Assembly: GCA_016858145.1 (NCBI GenBank)
Contig: JAEHOE010000092.1
Span: 186,001-250,000, forward strand
DNA from: Edaphochlamys debaryana
Taxonomy: Eukaryota > Chlorophyta > Chlorophyceae > Chlamydomonadales
Direction of reading: 5' to 3'
DNA: 64,000 bases
Shown here: one piece after another, positions 14,601-27,802 of the stretch
Position numbering within the stretch: the stretch's first letter is position 1
Layout: every line of letters starts with the position of its first letter
Notes under the pieces: generated by a model
Databases searched by the model: none
What the model saw: the letters and a program-made list of their open reading frames with translations, nothing else
Told to the model about the DNA's origin: nothing
Made by a program: the position numbers and the translations under genes

Positions 14601-17600
14601 CGCACCGCACCTGTGCGGCCGACGCCCGGGCCTTGGGCGCGGGGTCGTTGACCAGCCGCACCACCAGGGGCATCAGCAGCACGTCGGACTGGGCCTGGGG
14701 GGGTGGAGGGTGGAGGGGGGGGCGGTTAGAAGGAAAGGGCTGAGGGCTCGGGTTGAGGGGGAGGGTGGGTGATAAGGGTGGGGGGGCGCGGGTCGGGCGC
14801 GGGTTTGTGGGGAAGCATGCACAGGCACGCCTAGGTAGTGTGGTGGGGTCATCTTGAGGGCGCTCACGAGGCCCGAGCTGGCAGCGATCCACGGCTGGAA
14901 CCCGGGTTGGGCCCCGGTTGGGCCCCGGTTCGCCCCCATCCAGACCCCGGCTGGGCCCCGCCCACCTGCAGCACCTCGGCGGGGAACTTGGCCACCACCT
15001 GCCCCAGCATGTCCAGCACCTGACAGGGGGGGGGATGGGGATGGGGATGGGAAGCGGGATGAGACTTTTGTGGATCTCCCTAGTAGCATAATGGCGAGTG
15101 GCGTGTGGTGTTCTCAATGCGCCGGCAAGGCTCAGAAGGAGCTTCGGTGTAGGAATAGATTTTCAGCATGTCTTGATCAGACGACGGTGAAATGTGGTTG
15201 AATCATCACCGCCTTGCAAGCAAACGCGGACGTGTGCGGGCATTGCAAGTGCAGCGGTCGTGGAGTGAGTTGTGTGTGGGAAGGTTCGGTGGGGCTCAGA
15301 TGGAGCTTGATAGAGTAGGTTATCATCACGTCTCATTCAGACGACGGTGAAAATACTAGGCATCATCCCCGCCCCACCACGTCCTCCGTGCCGGTTATGT
15401 GCGCATGACTGCCCAGTCTCCTCCCCTCCCCTCCCCCCTCCCCGCTCCCAAACCGCGCTAGCGTCCGCAACAAAAGGTGAGCGCAGAGAATGCACGTGCG
15501 GTGTGCGCTGGCAAAGGCTCAGAAGGAGCTTCGGTGTAGGAATAGATTTTCAGCACGTGTCACTCAGACGACGGTGAAATGTGGTTGAATCATCACCGCC
15601 TTGCGAGCAACATGGGTAGCCGGTACACAGCGTAGGGTGCGTGAGGACACAGGTATGCGCCGGTGCCGGTGGTATAGCAGGTATGAGTTGCAGGGGGCAG
15701 CTCGCGTGGAGAGGCAAGTGTACGATGCGTGTGTGGGGCGCCGGAAATGGCTCAGAAGGAGCTTCGGTGTAGGAAATGTTTTCAGCACGTGTCACTCAGA
15801 CGACGGTGAAATGTGGTTGAATCATCACAGCCGTGGGCGCGCATATGAACGTGGGGGCAGTGTGTGTACGTGTAGGGTTGCTCATATGTCCGCAGGTTCG
15901 GTGGGGCTCAGATGGAGCTTGATAGAGTAGGTTATCATCACGTCTCATTCAGACGACGGTGAAAATACTAGGCATCATCCCCGCCCACCGTTGCGCTGCA
16001 CGCACGTGCCAATGCCGTTGAGCGCCCCATGCATTCCGCCCCAAACCTTCCCTTCACACCCCTGCCCTCGCCCCAGAGTGCGCACCCATCGCCAACCCAA
16101 CCACCCAACCACTCAACCGTTCCGCCCCAACCGCCCCAACCGTTCCGCCCCAACCGCCAACCGACCTGGAGGCGCCCGCTCTCGTACTCGTACTCGAGGT
16201 TGGCGAGCAGGAAGCCCAGGTGCTGCTGCAGCCGCGCGGGGCCCAGCGGGAAGTCGAGCAGGAACTGGAGGAGCGCGGCGGAGCAGGAGGAGCGGACGGC
16301 CGAGGACTGGGAGCGGACCTGACAGGGGGGGAGGGGGGAGAGGGGGGAAGGGGACGCAATGGGGGGAGGGAGGGGGGGATCAGGTGAGGGTGGATGAGCG
16401 CAAGTGATGGACTCGGGTGGATAGCAAGCGAGGGTGGATGAGGATGAGCGAAGGCAGCATGCCGCGTGCCATGACATGGGCCTCGTGCCGTAGTAAGAGG
16501 CGGCGGCGCAGGCGGATGTCGTACGTGTCGTACGTGTCGTACTCACCATGATCTGCTGCACCCGGTCCATGACGTCGTACACCTCGGGCACCACCACCCG
16601 CCGCCCCAGCAGCGCCCGCAGCAGCGCAAAGGCGGTGGGGGCTGGGGGGGGGGGGTGGAGGTTGGAGACGGGGTTGGGAGGGGTTATGCGGTGTCAGCAG
16701 TGGTACATGGCGTCAACACAATCCACAATCCAAAAACCGCCATCCCCGCTCCATGCGACTATATTCCACTGTACCCGCCTAACCCTTCCCCCTCCCCCCT
16801 TCCCCTCCTCACCCGCGCCCGCCTCCCCCAGGTCCTCGAAGGCCCAGCCCAGCAGGAATCGCAGCATGGCGGTGGTGGGGCGGTAGGCGGGGCAGTCGCG
16901 GAGGAGGGCGGCAAGCAGCCGGAAACACTCCTGAAAGGGGGTGACGGTTGGTGACGGTTGGGGGTGCGGGAGCATGGGTCAGGTGGGCGGGGGCAAGGGG
17001 GCCAAGGGTAAGGGGCTGCTGGGAATCACAATCACACTCTCCCCAACCCCTCGACACCCCCCCTACCCCCCACCCTTACCCCCCCTACCTGTGCGATGGG
17101 GTGTTGCACGTTGGGCACCTTCCGCAGCAGCGCCCCCACCGCCTTACCCGCCTCGGGGGCGGCGGAGGCCAGGCCCGGCAGGGGCAGGGGCACCACGGCC
17201 GAGAGGGTCTTGAGGGCGAGGGTCACGCAGCCGGCGTGGCGGCTGGGGTGGGGGGGAGAGGGGTGGGGGGGAGGGGTGAGGGAGTGGTAAGTGCGTGGTC
17301 AAGTGCTGTGGGGAAGGGGCCGGCTCTACCCCACATGGCAGCTTAGGCAGGGACCCTGGCCCCTCCCTCCCCGACTCCACCCACCTCCGCCGCCCACCCC
17401 ATCCTACCCTACCCCTCCGTGTTCCCCCTCCTCTCACCTCCTCAGCGATCGAACCAATACCGGAAGCGCCGGGTCCAGAAGTCCCAACAGCCCCCCCCCC
17501 TCTTCGACCCTCCCAACCTTCCTCCCCTCGCTTGAAACCCCCCTCCAGGCTCACCTCCTCAGTGACCGAACCAGCAGCGGAAGCGCCGGGTCGAGAAGGG

Positions 17601-20600
17601 CCAAGAGCTCGGGGGACCTCCCCGCCAGCACGCCCCTCCGCACGCTCGCCAGCAGCAACGTAAGGCAGAACTCGAGGACCAGCGTCTCGTGGAGGGTGGC
17701 GCGGCCGGCGGCGCCGTCGCCGGCGGCGGCGGCGGCGGCCCTGGCGGCGGCGGCGGCCCCGGGGCTGAGCCCGGCGGCGACGGCGGAGCGCGCGGGTCCC
17801 ACGGCGGCCTTGGCGGCGGCCCGTGCAGCCTCCTCACGGGTGAGGCATCCCTCCATCACCCCCACCACCAACTCCATGACCTGACAGGGGGGGGGGGGGA
17901 TGGGACAGGGGGAGAGGGATCAGGGGAAAGGTTTCGAAGCAAACGCTGAAGGGTCGGCAGCCCTTCGCTCATTCCGCCCCTTCCCCACCTGCCGACCCCT
18001 GGCCATAGCGGGGCCCCCGCCCCCCGCCTCCCGTTCTCCCCCCGCCCCCCCCCCATCCCCCCCCCGCCCGACGCCCCCCGCACGCCCGCACCTGCTTCGG
18101 CCCCGCCGTGGGGTTGGTCCTCAGCCCCCTCGCCGCGAACTGCAGCAGCCGCACCAGCTTAGCGCGGACCGAGGGCTGACCGGCCTGGTGGAGCCTGGGG
18201 GGGGGGTAGGGGGGGAGGGGAGGGGGGGGGGTTGATTGGGGCGGGGTGGTTTGGCCCGAGGGTGAGCAGCAGGGGGCACGCACCCGGGGTGGGCAACGGC
18301 TCAGCCAGGACTCGACAGCTCCCCCCCTTCCACCTCGCACGAGTCCCCCTCTCCCCTTCTCCCCCCCCCCACCGGTCCGTGACGGAGGACAAGAGCATGC
18401 GGGCGTGGGTGCGCAGCGTGACACCCTGGGGAGGGGTGGGGGGGAGGTGCTTTCAGGTCTTGAACGGGTAGGGGCCAGCGCCTAGCGGTACCGCAGCAAA
18501 ACCGGCTGGAGATTGCAGCACATCCACCCGCAAGCACGGTGGTAGGCTGAGCCATTCGGGCCCTCTCAGACCCCTCATCCCCGCGTTCCTTGGGCAGCAA
18601 GTGACTGGTCTCCAATGCGGGCGGGCGCTATGCCGAGCTACATCACACCTCCAGGGTCTCGCCGGGCTTCCTACTTGCTACGAATTCCTGGTTGCCTAAC
18701 GCAAGCCAATGCTGACACCTTCCCCACCTCCAGCTTCCCCACTCCCTCTTCACCCCCCCCCCCCCCCCACCTGTGCCAGCAGCTGGTAGGCCCCACCCAC
18801 TGGCGATGCCAGACATGCTGACGAGGCCCCCTCCCTCTCCACCATTCCCCCCCCTCCTCCCCTCCCTCCAACCCCCCCCCCCCCACACACACACCTGTGC
18901 CAGCAGCTGGTAGGCCTCGTAGGCCCGGCAGCGCTTGGCCTCCTTGTACTGGCCCGCGAAGGCGCCCACCTCCTTGGCCTCGGCGACCTGTCAGGGGGGG
19001 GGGGAGGGAGGGGGGGGGGGTTGGGCGGTTGGAGGGAGGACGAGGGGGCAGGGAGGACGTGTGGTCACAAGCAACGTCGTTTGCTCGCGCTCATGCCACC
19101 CTTGCCCGCGTGCTCCCGCCACCCCTTCCAGGGATGTTGCAGCCAGCTCAGAACCCCTGGAGTTCATGCTAGATCCGGATCTCACGTGGCCGAACAGATC
19201 CGCCTCCACCAGCGGCAGGCACATCTCCAGGCAGTCATCCAGCACGCCCACGGGCCCAGCGGGGTCCTCCTGGGGCCCAGCGGGCGGCTCTTCGTCTTCC
19301 TCGTCGTAACCCTCCTTGGCCGCCGCCGGGTCCTCCGCCGGCTCCGCCATTGCCGCCGCTGCAGCCGCCGCCGCAGACTCTCCCGCCGCCACCTGGGGTG
19401 AGCGCGGATGGATGGAGCGAGGGGTGAGGTCAGGGATAGAATATCGTGAAGTCTATTCGCCTTGATGCGAAGACTTGACGTGAAGACTAGTAGGAGCCTC
19501 AGGCCTCGAACTAGGACCACCGGTGTCAAGATTGCTGATTGGTGGATTCATGGTTGATGAGATACAGCAAACATCCAAAGAGTACGGCATGGGCCAGGTG
19601 GGCGCCGTACCTTGAGTACGGCCTCGAGTACGGCGTGCAGCGTGTAGCCGATCACGTGAGCCGTGAAGCCGCGGTCGGGCAGCGAGGCGCGCAGCACGTG
19701 GCAGCAGTACGGCATGTACGACGGGCCGAGCTCGGCCATCATGGACACCAGTACGGTGCGTGCGTCATCGCGGATTCGCTGCAGTCGGGCCTTGAGCAGA
19801 TTGGTCACACCCTGCGTGGATGGGGGGGGGATGGGAGGTGGGAGGCAAGGAGGGAGGTGGGAGGCATGGAGGGAGGTGGGAGGCATGGATACCCCTGATA
19901 CGCGCTCGCCCCTGTAGGCACATGACGCGCCCCACCCGCCGCCTCATCAAGGGCCACTCCCCACCTGCAGCGCCCTTGGCAGCTCCGCCCGCTCCGCCGC
20001 CGGCGGCAGCAGCCGCAGCAGCTTCACCAGCGCCAGCGCCACGGGCGCCCGCACCGCCTGGTCCGCCTCGCCGCCCTCGCCCCGCTTCGTCTCCACAAGC
20101 ATCTCGTGCAGGGCGGGCAGGATGCGCTTCAGCAGCACGCGCTGCACCTCGGCGGCCTCGGCGGCGGGGTCGTGAACGTAGGCGGGGGCGGGGGCGAGGC
20201 TGGGGTCCTCGAGGTCCAGGGCTTCCGCCTCGGCCTCCTCGGCTTCGGCATCCTCGGCCTCGGGCTCGGCGTTGGCTGCAGGCTCGGCGGCTGCAGCGGT
20301 GCCGGCCGCGGCGTCCGTGGCATCGGCGGGGGCAGCAGGAGCGGCAGCCGCTGCGCCCTCCGCTGCGGCCTCGCCGCGGCTGCGCTTCACACCCGCTGCC
20401 GCCGCCGGTGCGGGTGCGACCGCCGCCGCCACGGGCGCCGCCGCCGCCGGCGGCGCCGGCGCGAATTCGTCGTCCTCGGTCGGCAGAGGGAAGTGGAACG
20501 AGTCGATGATGGCGCACACGGACCGTACGAGCGGCTTGGCGGGCCGCTTACGCATGAGCCGTACGAATTGGTTGAGCAGTTGCTCGTACTGCGGCCAGCG

Positions 20601-21193
20601 CAGCACGCCCGCCACGGCGCCCAGCGCGCCAACCGCCGCGTCGGTTACGTTGGCCTCCTTGTCCTTGTCGCTCTGCTTCTTGTCGTGGGCCCGGCCCTGG
20701 TCGGGCCCGCCCAGGCCCGCAGCCTCCTCCACGAATTGCTGTACGGCAGGAAGACGAAGGGGCGCGGGCGCGGGTTAGAGAGGAGCATTGGGGCAAGCGC
20801 CAATCGCAAGCATGAGTTCACGCCCATCTCTCCTCTTTTCCACGCCCCGTGGTGGAACAGGTTTAGCAGCCGGCTCCCTCTTTAAGGCTCTCCTCAGTCC
20901 TCCTCCCCTCAACTCCTCGACCCCCGCCCCAGTGTGGAACAGGTGTAGCAGCCGGCTCCCTCTTCAGGCACACGCCTCCAACCCCCACCCCCCCTCCCCC
21001 ACGCACCTGCAGAAGGGGCACCACCACATCAATCAGCGCCCGCCCGCCGCAGGGGCCGCCAGCGGTGCCGGCGTCGGCCTCGCCAGCGGCAGCGGTGGCG
21101 GCAGGCACGATGGCGGCGCCGCCAGCTCCTGCTGCCGCCGCCGCCGCCTGGTCTCGGAGGACCTTGGACAGCTTGTTGAGGGCGCGGGTGCGC
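11640..21193 (-). CDS. UTP20: UTP20 exons 25-42 (C-terminal third)
   Basis: Exons: 21193-21007, 20738-19965, 19811-19611, 19392-19186, 18987-18895, 18425-18373, 18194-18092, 17880-17555, 17242-17089, 16930-16813, 16641-16547, 16318-16166, 15019-14966, 14694-14611, 14480-14334, 13969-13898, 13272-12787, 12548-11640. Exon 27 (LGPSYMPYCCHVLR, HVIGYTLHAVLE) and exon 36 (LLDFPLG, EYEYESGRL) are diagnostic of UTP20. The last exon has an Asp/Glu-rich tract (about residues 3345-3375), a helical segment ending VGAETLLASYNAAREHVKGRR, and a Lys/Arg- and RGG-rich tail, typical of nucleolar RNA-binding proteins. Stop TAG at 11642-11640. Confidence 0.9.
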
Positions 21194-24100
21194 CTGGGTG
21201 GGTGGGAGGGAGGGGGGGGCAGGAAACGGAGGACGGTTGAGGGAGATAGAGAAGGGGGAGGAGCGAGGCATGATCGCGGCCGGCGTGGGAGATGTGAGGT
21301 GGGGGGGGGAGATCAGGGAGGGCGAGCACGGAAGGAGCAGCGGGTGCCAGCAGAGCAGAGCAGGGCGGCACGCATAGTGCAGGTTGTAGAGGTCATGTAT
21401 TGAGTATCGAGGCGGCATCAGAGATTTTGATTTTCATTTGTGTAGCGGATCATTCCCCGCATGTCACGGTATTGTTTGCATCATTGCCGGTCAGAACTCG
21501 CTGGGAAGTGTGTGGCTGTTGTGCGGAGCACATGCTGGATGCGGATAGTACAGACGTGCCGTACGGGCGAGCATCGAACTGTCAACCAAATCAACAGAAA
21601 TAGTACGGCAGGTTGAGAGTGTGGTACCGGCCAACCGCCAACACAGAGACAGGCACAGCCTCCAGATGCCAGGGTCGCTCCCCAAGCCAGCCGCACCCCG
21701 GCCTGTACCCCTCGGCCCCAAGTCCCAGGTCGATTCCAACCGGCCCCCTGCACAGCTCAAGACCCTAACCTCCCTCGGACGTTTGTAATCCACGCTGGCC
21801 TCCTGCTGAGCTGACGTGCTGACTCTTTCCCCTCATGGGAGAGCCGGCAGCTCGTGTGCCCGCTGGCCTTCAAACACACGACCCCCCCGCACACACACCC
21901 TACCCACACACCTCTACCCACCCCCCACCCCCCCTCCCCACACAAGGCTCCGCATCTGAAGCCGGCCGGCTAATCACCGCGCCTAAGACTCCCAGGCTCA
22001 TGCGAGCAGCCCAACCCTACCCACCCTCCTACCCCCCTACCCCCACCTGTGGCTCTGCAGGTGCGCCACGTTGGCAAAGAAGTCCGTCTCGGGGTCGTCG
22101 GACAGCAGGGGGAGCAGGTCGGGGAACCTGGGGGGTGGGGGGGTGGGGGGGAGAAGAGTGTGGTGGCAGGATAAGGGAGCGCAGGCGGGGAAGGGGGGAA
22201 GGTACGTTCTGGTGCTTAAGCCCAGGGTGTGGGTGTGTGGGCAGCAGAGGGGGGCCTTTGGGGCCCCGACCGCAGCCCCCGCAGTAGCGCCAGCCCTCAC
22301 CCGCACCCCTGCCCGTAACCCTGCCCCCAGCACCCCTCCTTCTCCGCGTCTACCCCCCCCAATGCCCCCCCTTACGTCCCCTCCAATCCTCCCCCCCCAC
22401 CTCTTGGGTAGGGCCACCACCAGTGCCCTCAGCAGGGCCAGGTGCTCCTGCCGTACGGCCAGGGTGGGGGATCCCAGCTGCGACTTGAGCTGGGGGTACA
22501 GCACTCGGCCCGCCAGCCGCAGCAGGCCGTCGGATCCGCCGTCCGCCGCATCCCCGGATTCGGGTCCAGATACAGATACAGATCCGGATTCGGCCAGGCG
22601 CGCCTCGGCCTCGCCCAGGGCCACCACGAGCGCCTCGAGCGCAGCCGCTGACGCTTGGCGCAGGGACAGATCGGATCCGGATCTCAGATCATGGAGCGCC
22701 GCCAACAGCAGTGGCAGGGCTTGGAGCCGGCCCATGCCGGCCCATGCGCCGCCGGATGGGGATCCAGATCCTGATTCGGGCGCCGCCGCGTCTGACTCTG
22801 CGGTTACGGTTACCAGTTCGTACGATCCGGACGTGAGCCTGCCGTACGCCGCCAGGCGGCGGTCGTAGTCCACGTCATCCAGGGAGGTTGGGTTCCAGGC
22901 CGTGAGGTCGGCCAGGAGCTGAGGGTACGGCAGGGTACGGCAGGAGTCAGTACGGGACAGGCCGGTAGGGTTCAGGGCGTCGGGAAACAGGGCGGGGCAC
23001 GAAGGCCAATGCTTACTCATATCGCACAAAGGCGGAGGGACATTTCCCTTCAACTGCACCGAAGAGCCCTTCGCAAGGGACCATCACAGACGCCGTTGTC
23101 CCTGCTCCTCCCCCTCCCCTTCCCTCTGCTCTCCTCCCCTCCCTCCTCCCCCCCCACACACACCTGGGCTGTGGGCCGCATGCGGGGGATGAGTCTCGCC
23201 ACGGAGGCGTATGCGGCCGCCAGCGCCGCGCGGGGCTCGCGGGTGGTGAGGCGGATGGCCCACAAGGACATGGCCTCGCAGTACCTGGGGTGAGGTTGGA
23301 GAGGGGGTTGGGGTTGGGGGGGTAGGACGGAGGAGGACGGGGGTGGGGTGGGTGGGATGGGGAAGAGCTTGGGGATGGGGACACGAGAGAGAGGTGGGCA
23401 TTGTTGCGGGGGGCAGCTCTCGTAGGGCGGCAAGCGCACGATGCGTGTGTGGGGCGCCCGAAACGGCTCAGAAGGAGCTTCGGTGTAGGAAATGTTTTCA
23501 GCATGTCTTAATCAGACGACGGTGAAATGTGGTTGAATCATCACAGCCGTGGGCGCGCATATGAACGTGGGGGCAGTGTGTGTACGTGTAGGGTTGCTCA
23601 TACGGGTCCTGGTTCGATGGGGCTCAGATGGAGCTTGATAGAGTAGGTTATCATCACGTCTCATTCAGACGACGGTGAAATTACTAGGCATCATCCCCGC
23701 CCACCGTTGCGCTGCACGCACGTGCCTGATGTGCGATGCCCAACCCCCACTGAGCCCTTGCCAGTACCGTTCCACGTCCCACCCTCCTCCTAGCAGCGGT
23801 CCCTCTCTCAATCCCCTTACCTGCTTCCCCATCGGCCCCCTGCCCCAGACCTCTCACCCCTCGATCTCCACTCTGTTTCCCCTTTCTCACCGCTCTCAAT
23901 CCCTCTCCCCTGCTTCCGCTTGGCCCTCTCCCCCCTCCCCCCTCTCTCCCCTCCCCCCCGCCCACCTCTCCTCTGCTGCGTCCGGCCAGCTCCATAGGGC
24001 AGCTCAAGCAGGGTCCCTGGCCCTTCCCCCCCCAAACTCCTCCTCCCCTTCTCCCCCAAGCCCCACCCACCTCTCCACCGCTGCGTCCGGCAGGTCCCCC

Positions 24101-27100
24101 GGTGCCAGCCGCCCCCAAAGCGCTGCCAGTGCACACAGCGCACGGCTCACGCCCGACTCATCCAGCCGCCCGCCCTTGGCGCCCGCCCGCTGTTTGGCGC
24201 TACGGGCACCTGCGGGGTTGGGGGAAAGAGGGGAAGGAGGGGGAGAAGAAGGCGGGAAAGAGCGGGTTAGGGGCTTGGCATGGAGGCTGGGGCTTGAGTT
24301 AGATTGTCGCAGGGAGGCTGGAGGGGAGGAAGAAGGTTTGGAGGGAAGGGGCGCCGACTTTCCGGGAGCGGCGAGCGCAGGGTGTGGGTGCGGTGTGCGC
24401 CGGCAAGGCTCAGAAGGAGCTTCGGTGTAGGAATACGTTTTCAGCACGTGTCACTCAGACGACGGTGAAATGTGGTTGAATCATCACCGCCTTGCGAGCA
24501 ATATGGGTAGCCGGTACACAGCGTCGGGTGCGTGAGGACAGAGGTATGCGCCGGTGCCGGTGGTATAGCAGGTGCGTGTTGCAGGGGGCAGCTCGCGTGG
24601 AGCGGCAAGTGTACGATGCGTGTGTGGGGCGCCGGAAACGGCTCAGAACGAGCTTCGGTGTAGATAATGTTTTCAGCATGTCTTAATCAGACGACGGTGA
24701 AATGTGGTTGAATCATCACAGCCGTGGGCGCGCATATGCATGTGGGGGCAGTGTGTGTACGTGTAGGGTTGCTCATACGGGTACTGGTTTGGTGGGGCTC
24801 AGATGGAGCTTGATAGAGTAGGTTCTCATCACGTCTCATTCAGACGACGGTGAAATTACTAGGCATCATCCCCGCCCCACCACGTCCTCCGTGCCGGTAT
24901 GTGCGCATGACTGCCCGTTCTCCTCCCCCCCGGCTCCCAAACCGCGCCCCCTTCTCCCCCCCCGCCCCCCCGCTCCCTCCGCAAGCCACTACGGTAGCGC
25001 CGCCTGTCCGCACACGCGCAACCCTCATCCCTCCCTCTACCGGTAGTGTATCGAAGCAGTTGGGCTCAGATGGAACTTGATAGAGAATGGTTTTCGTCAC
25101 GTCTCGGAAAACGTTTCACAATCATCCCTGCCCAACTGCGTTCGGATGCTGTGTGCAGGCACTTAGGCTCGCACCCCACCTCAGACCACAGCCAGCCCAT
25201 CTTCTCCCCCCATCTTTTACCCTTCTCCTCCCCCCCCGTATTCCCTCCCCCCTTTGCCTCCCCTCTCTTGCCTCCCCCCTCTTCTTCCCCCCTCTTGCCT
25301 CCCCCCCCCTTACCTGCTTGCGACAGCAGCGCCACCAGCCCCTCCGCCAGGCTCGCCGCCAGCCCCGGGTCCCCCACGTACGCCCCCAGCCGCTCCAGCA
25401 CCGCCAGCTCGCGGTGCGCGGAGGAGCCGGCGGCGCGGCGGCGACCCGCAGCCTGGGGGCAGAGGGGGGTGGGGGAGGAAAGAGTGGGAGCGGCATCGGA
25501 GGTGGGAGAGTTGCGGGAAAGAAAGGAGCGGGGAGGATTTTGCAGACTACTCCGCAGCCATGGTCAGTCTATATCAAAGCCGGCGTATGTCCACCCGGGC
25601 TCTCTCCGCCCCCAATCCCCATCCCCAGACCCCAAACCCTCCCCCAACCCATGCCCCATCTCACCCGCCCCCTCCCGCCCGGCCCCGGCGCCGCCCAGGC
25701 CTCCGCGATGGCGCTGTTGAGCGCCGTGAGCAGTGGGCCCAGCCCCGGCAGCAGCACGCGGCGGAGCAGGGCCTCGCCGCAGCCCAGCAGAGCGTCGAGC
25801 ACGTCCAGGACGGTGGCGCTGGAGGGGGGGGCGGTTGGCGCAGACAGTTGGAGCGGTTAGGGCGCGGTTGGCGGGTAGAGAGGAGGAGGAGGACGAAGAG
25901 GAGCACCAAAGGCAGTAGGAGCACTACAGACCCCCTGAGCATCCGCAATGCTATGGCTAAACCTCCCACCCCGGTCCCGTCAAGGAAACGATCCGCGTAG
26001 GCCCGAGCCCAGCCCCCATGCCGTACTCACCGCACGATCTCCGTACACCTGCCCGACCCCAGCATCGCCACCGTCGCCCGCATCAGCGCACTGCCCAGCC
26101 CCCGCTGCCGCCACGCCTCCTTCCCCCCTTCGTCCCCCTCGGATGCGCCGTCCAACTCCATAGCATCCGCCCCCATCGCCAAGGCGGGCGGGGGCGGCGG
26201 CGCGCCGCCCGCCGCCATTGCGGCGGCGGCCGCCGCGCGCGCGGCGGCGGCGGTGGCGGCGGCGGCCGCGGCGGCGGCGCCGGCGGGGCGCAGCAGCGGC
26301 AGGGTGGCGTCGGGGACGGTGGGGAGGTCGCCCAGGAGGCGGGCCAGGCCGGGGCTGAGGGAGAGCGACAGTACGCACTCCAGGAGCGGCGGCTCCCTGG
26401 GGGGGGGGGCAGGGGTCGGGGTCATGGGGGGCGTCAGGGGCGAGGGGACAGCACCAGAGTGTCACACAAGCTCAAGCCTCTTGCAGGGGCGGGGGCAGGG
26501 CCGAGAAGGAGGCAGCGGAGGTGAGCGGGTCACATATTCTCAAGCCTCTCGCTGTTGTTTTGGGCTTTACACCCATGATAAACCCCCTCCCCATCCTCCC
26601 TCCTCACTTGCTGGCCGCCGCCTCCAGCGCCATCCGCGGCAGCAGCGGCTCCACCGCCCCCAGGAACACGCCCCAGCCGGCGTTGAAGTCGGCCGAGGGG
26701 GAGGCGGGGAAGCGCAGCCACACCTGAGCGCGACAGGGGCGGGGGGGAAGGGGATACGGCGGGGGATAGGGGAGGTGTTTGTTGCTGAGCGGGAGCGCGC
26801 CGACGCCAGGGAAACCTTGTATGGAGAGGTACATACCGCCGCGTTAACCAAATGGGGGAGGGGGGTGTTTGAAACTGTGCGGGAAAAGGTGCATGCCAAG
26901 CGTGACCAAGTCGTGCGTCGACCCCTCCCTACCCGCACACTCCACCCCCACCCCGGGTCCCGGCTAACCCCACCCGCGCCCACCCGCTCTCACCTGTGCC
27001 AGCAGCCGCAGTGAGCCCGTGCGGACCTCCCGGCTCCGGTCCCAGGGACTGCCGCCAACAGCAGCCTTGCCGCCCTCCTCCTCCTCCTCCTCATCGTCAT

Positions 27101-27771
27101 CCGCCTCCTTCCCGTTCGCCTCCTCCGCCTCCTCCGGCACGGCCTCCACCTCCCCCAGGCCGTTGATCGTCCCAACCGCCGCCGCCGTACCAACCGCTGC
27201 CGTACCAACCGCCCCGATGCCCTCCGTCGCTGACGCCAGCAGGCGCAGGGCGATGGCCAGCAGGGGGGGCAGGAAGGGCTCCACGGCGTGGCCCAGATGG
27301 GAGAGGAGGTCCTCAACTGGGAGGCGGGGAGGCGAAGGAAGGGGTGGGGGGGGGGGGGGTTCTGTTGAGCGTCCAGGCAGCCCACACCGCCCCACTCTCC
27401 TCCCCAACGTGCAAGCCCCAACGCCAAAGCTCCCTCCTTCAGCCCGCCCCTTCCCGGTATGTACCTCTTGAAGCTTCGTTTCCCTGGCGTAGGCTACTTC
27501 GCCCTCCCTATTCCCCCCCCCCTCATTCAGCCCTCACATGCATTCAGGAAGCCGACCTTCCGCCTCGGCGGCAGCGCCGCCAGCGCCCGCCCGTCCACCG
27601 CCGCCAGCCACCAGGCCAGGCCGCGGCCCAGCAGGGGGGCCGACCACCAGGGGGGCGGAAGCAGGCGGAAGCTGTCCAGCGAGGCGGCCGAGGCCTCGGC
27701 GGCGGCGCCGCGGCCGGGCTCCACCAGCGAAGCCTCGACCTGGTCGGGGGGGGGGGTTGGGGGTTTGGGGG

Positions 27772-27802
<31 letters not shown>

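Noticed and set aside
13376..25149. Intronic repeats first read as introner elements, MITEs or a satellite
   Set aside because: No target-site duplications or terminal inverted repeats typical of transposons were seen. Each repeat resolves into box C, D', C', D and a covarying stem, always in host orientation, which fits snoRNAs better.
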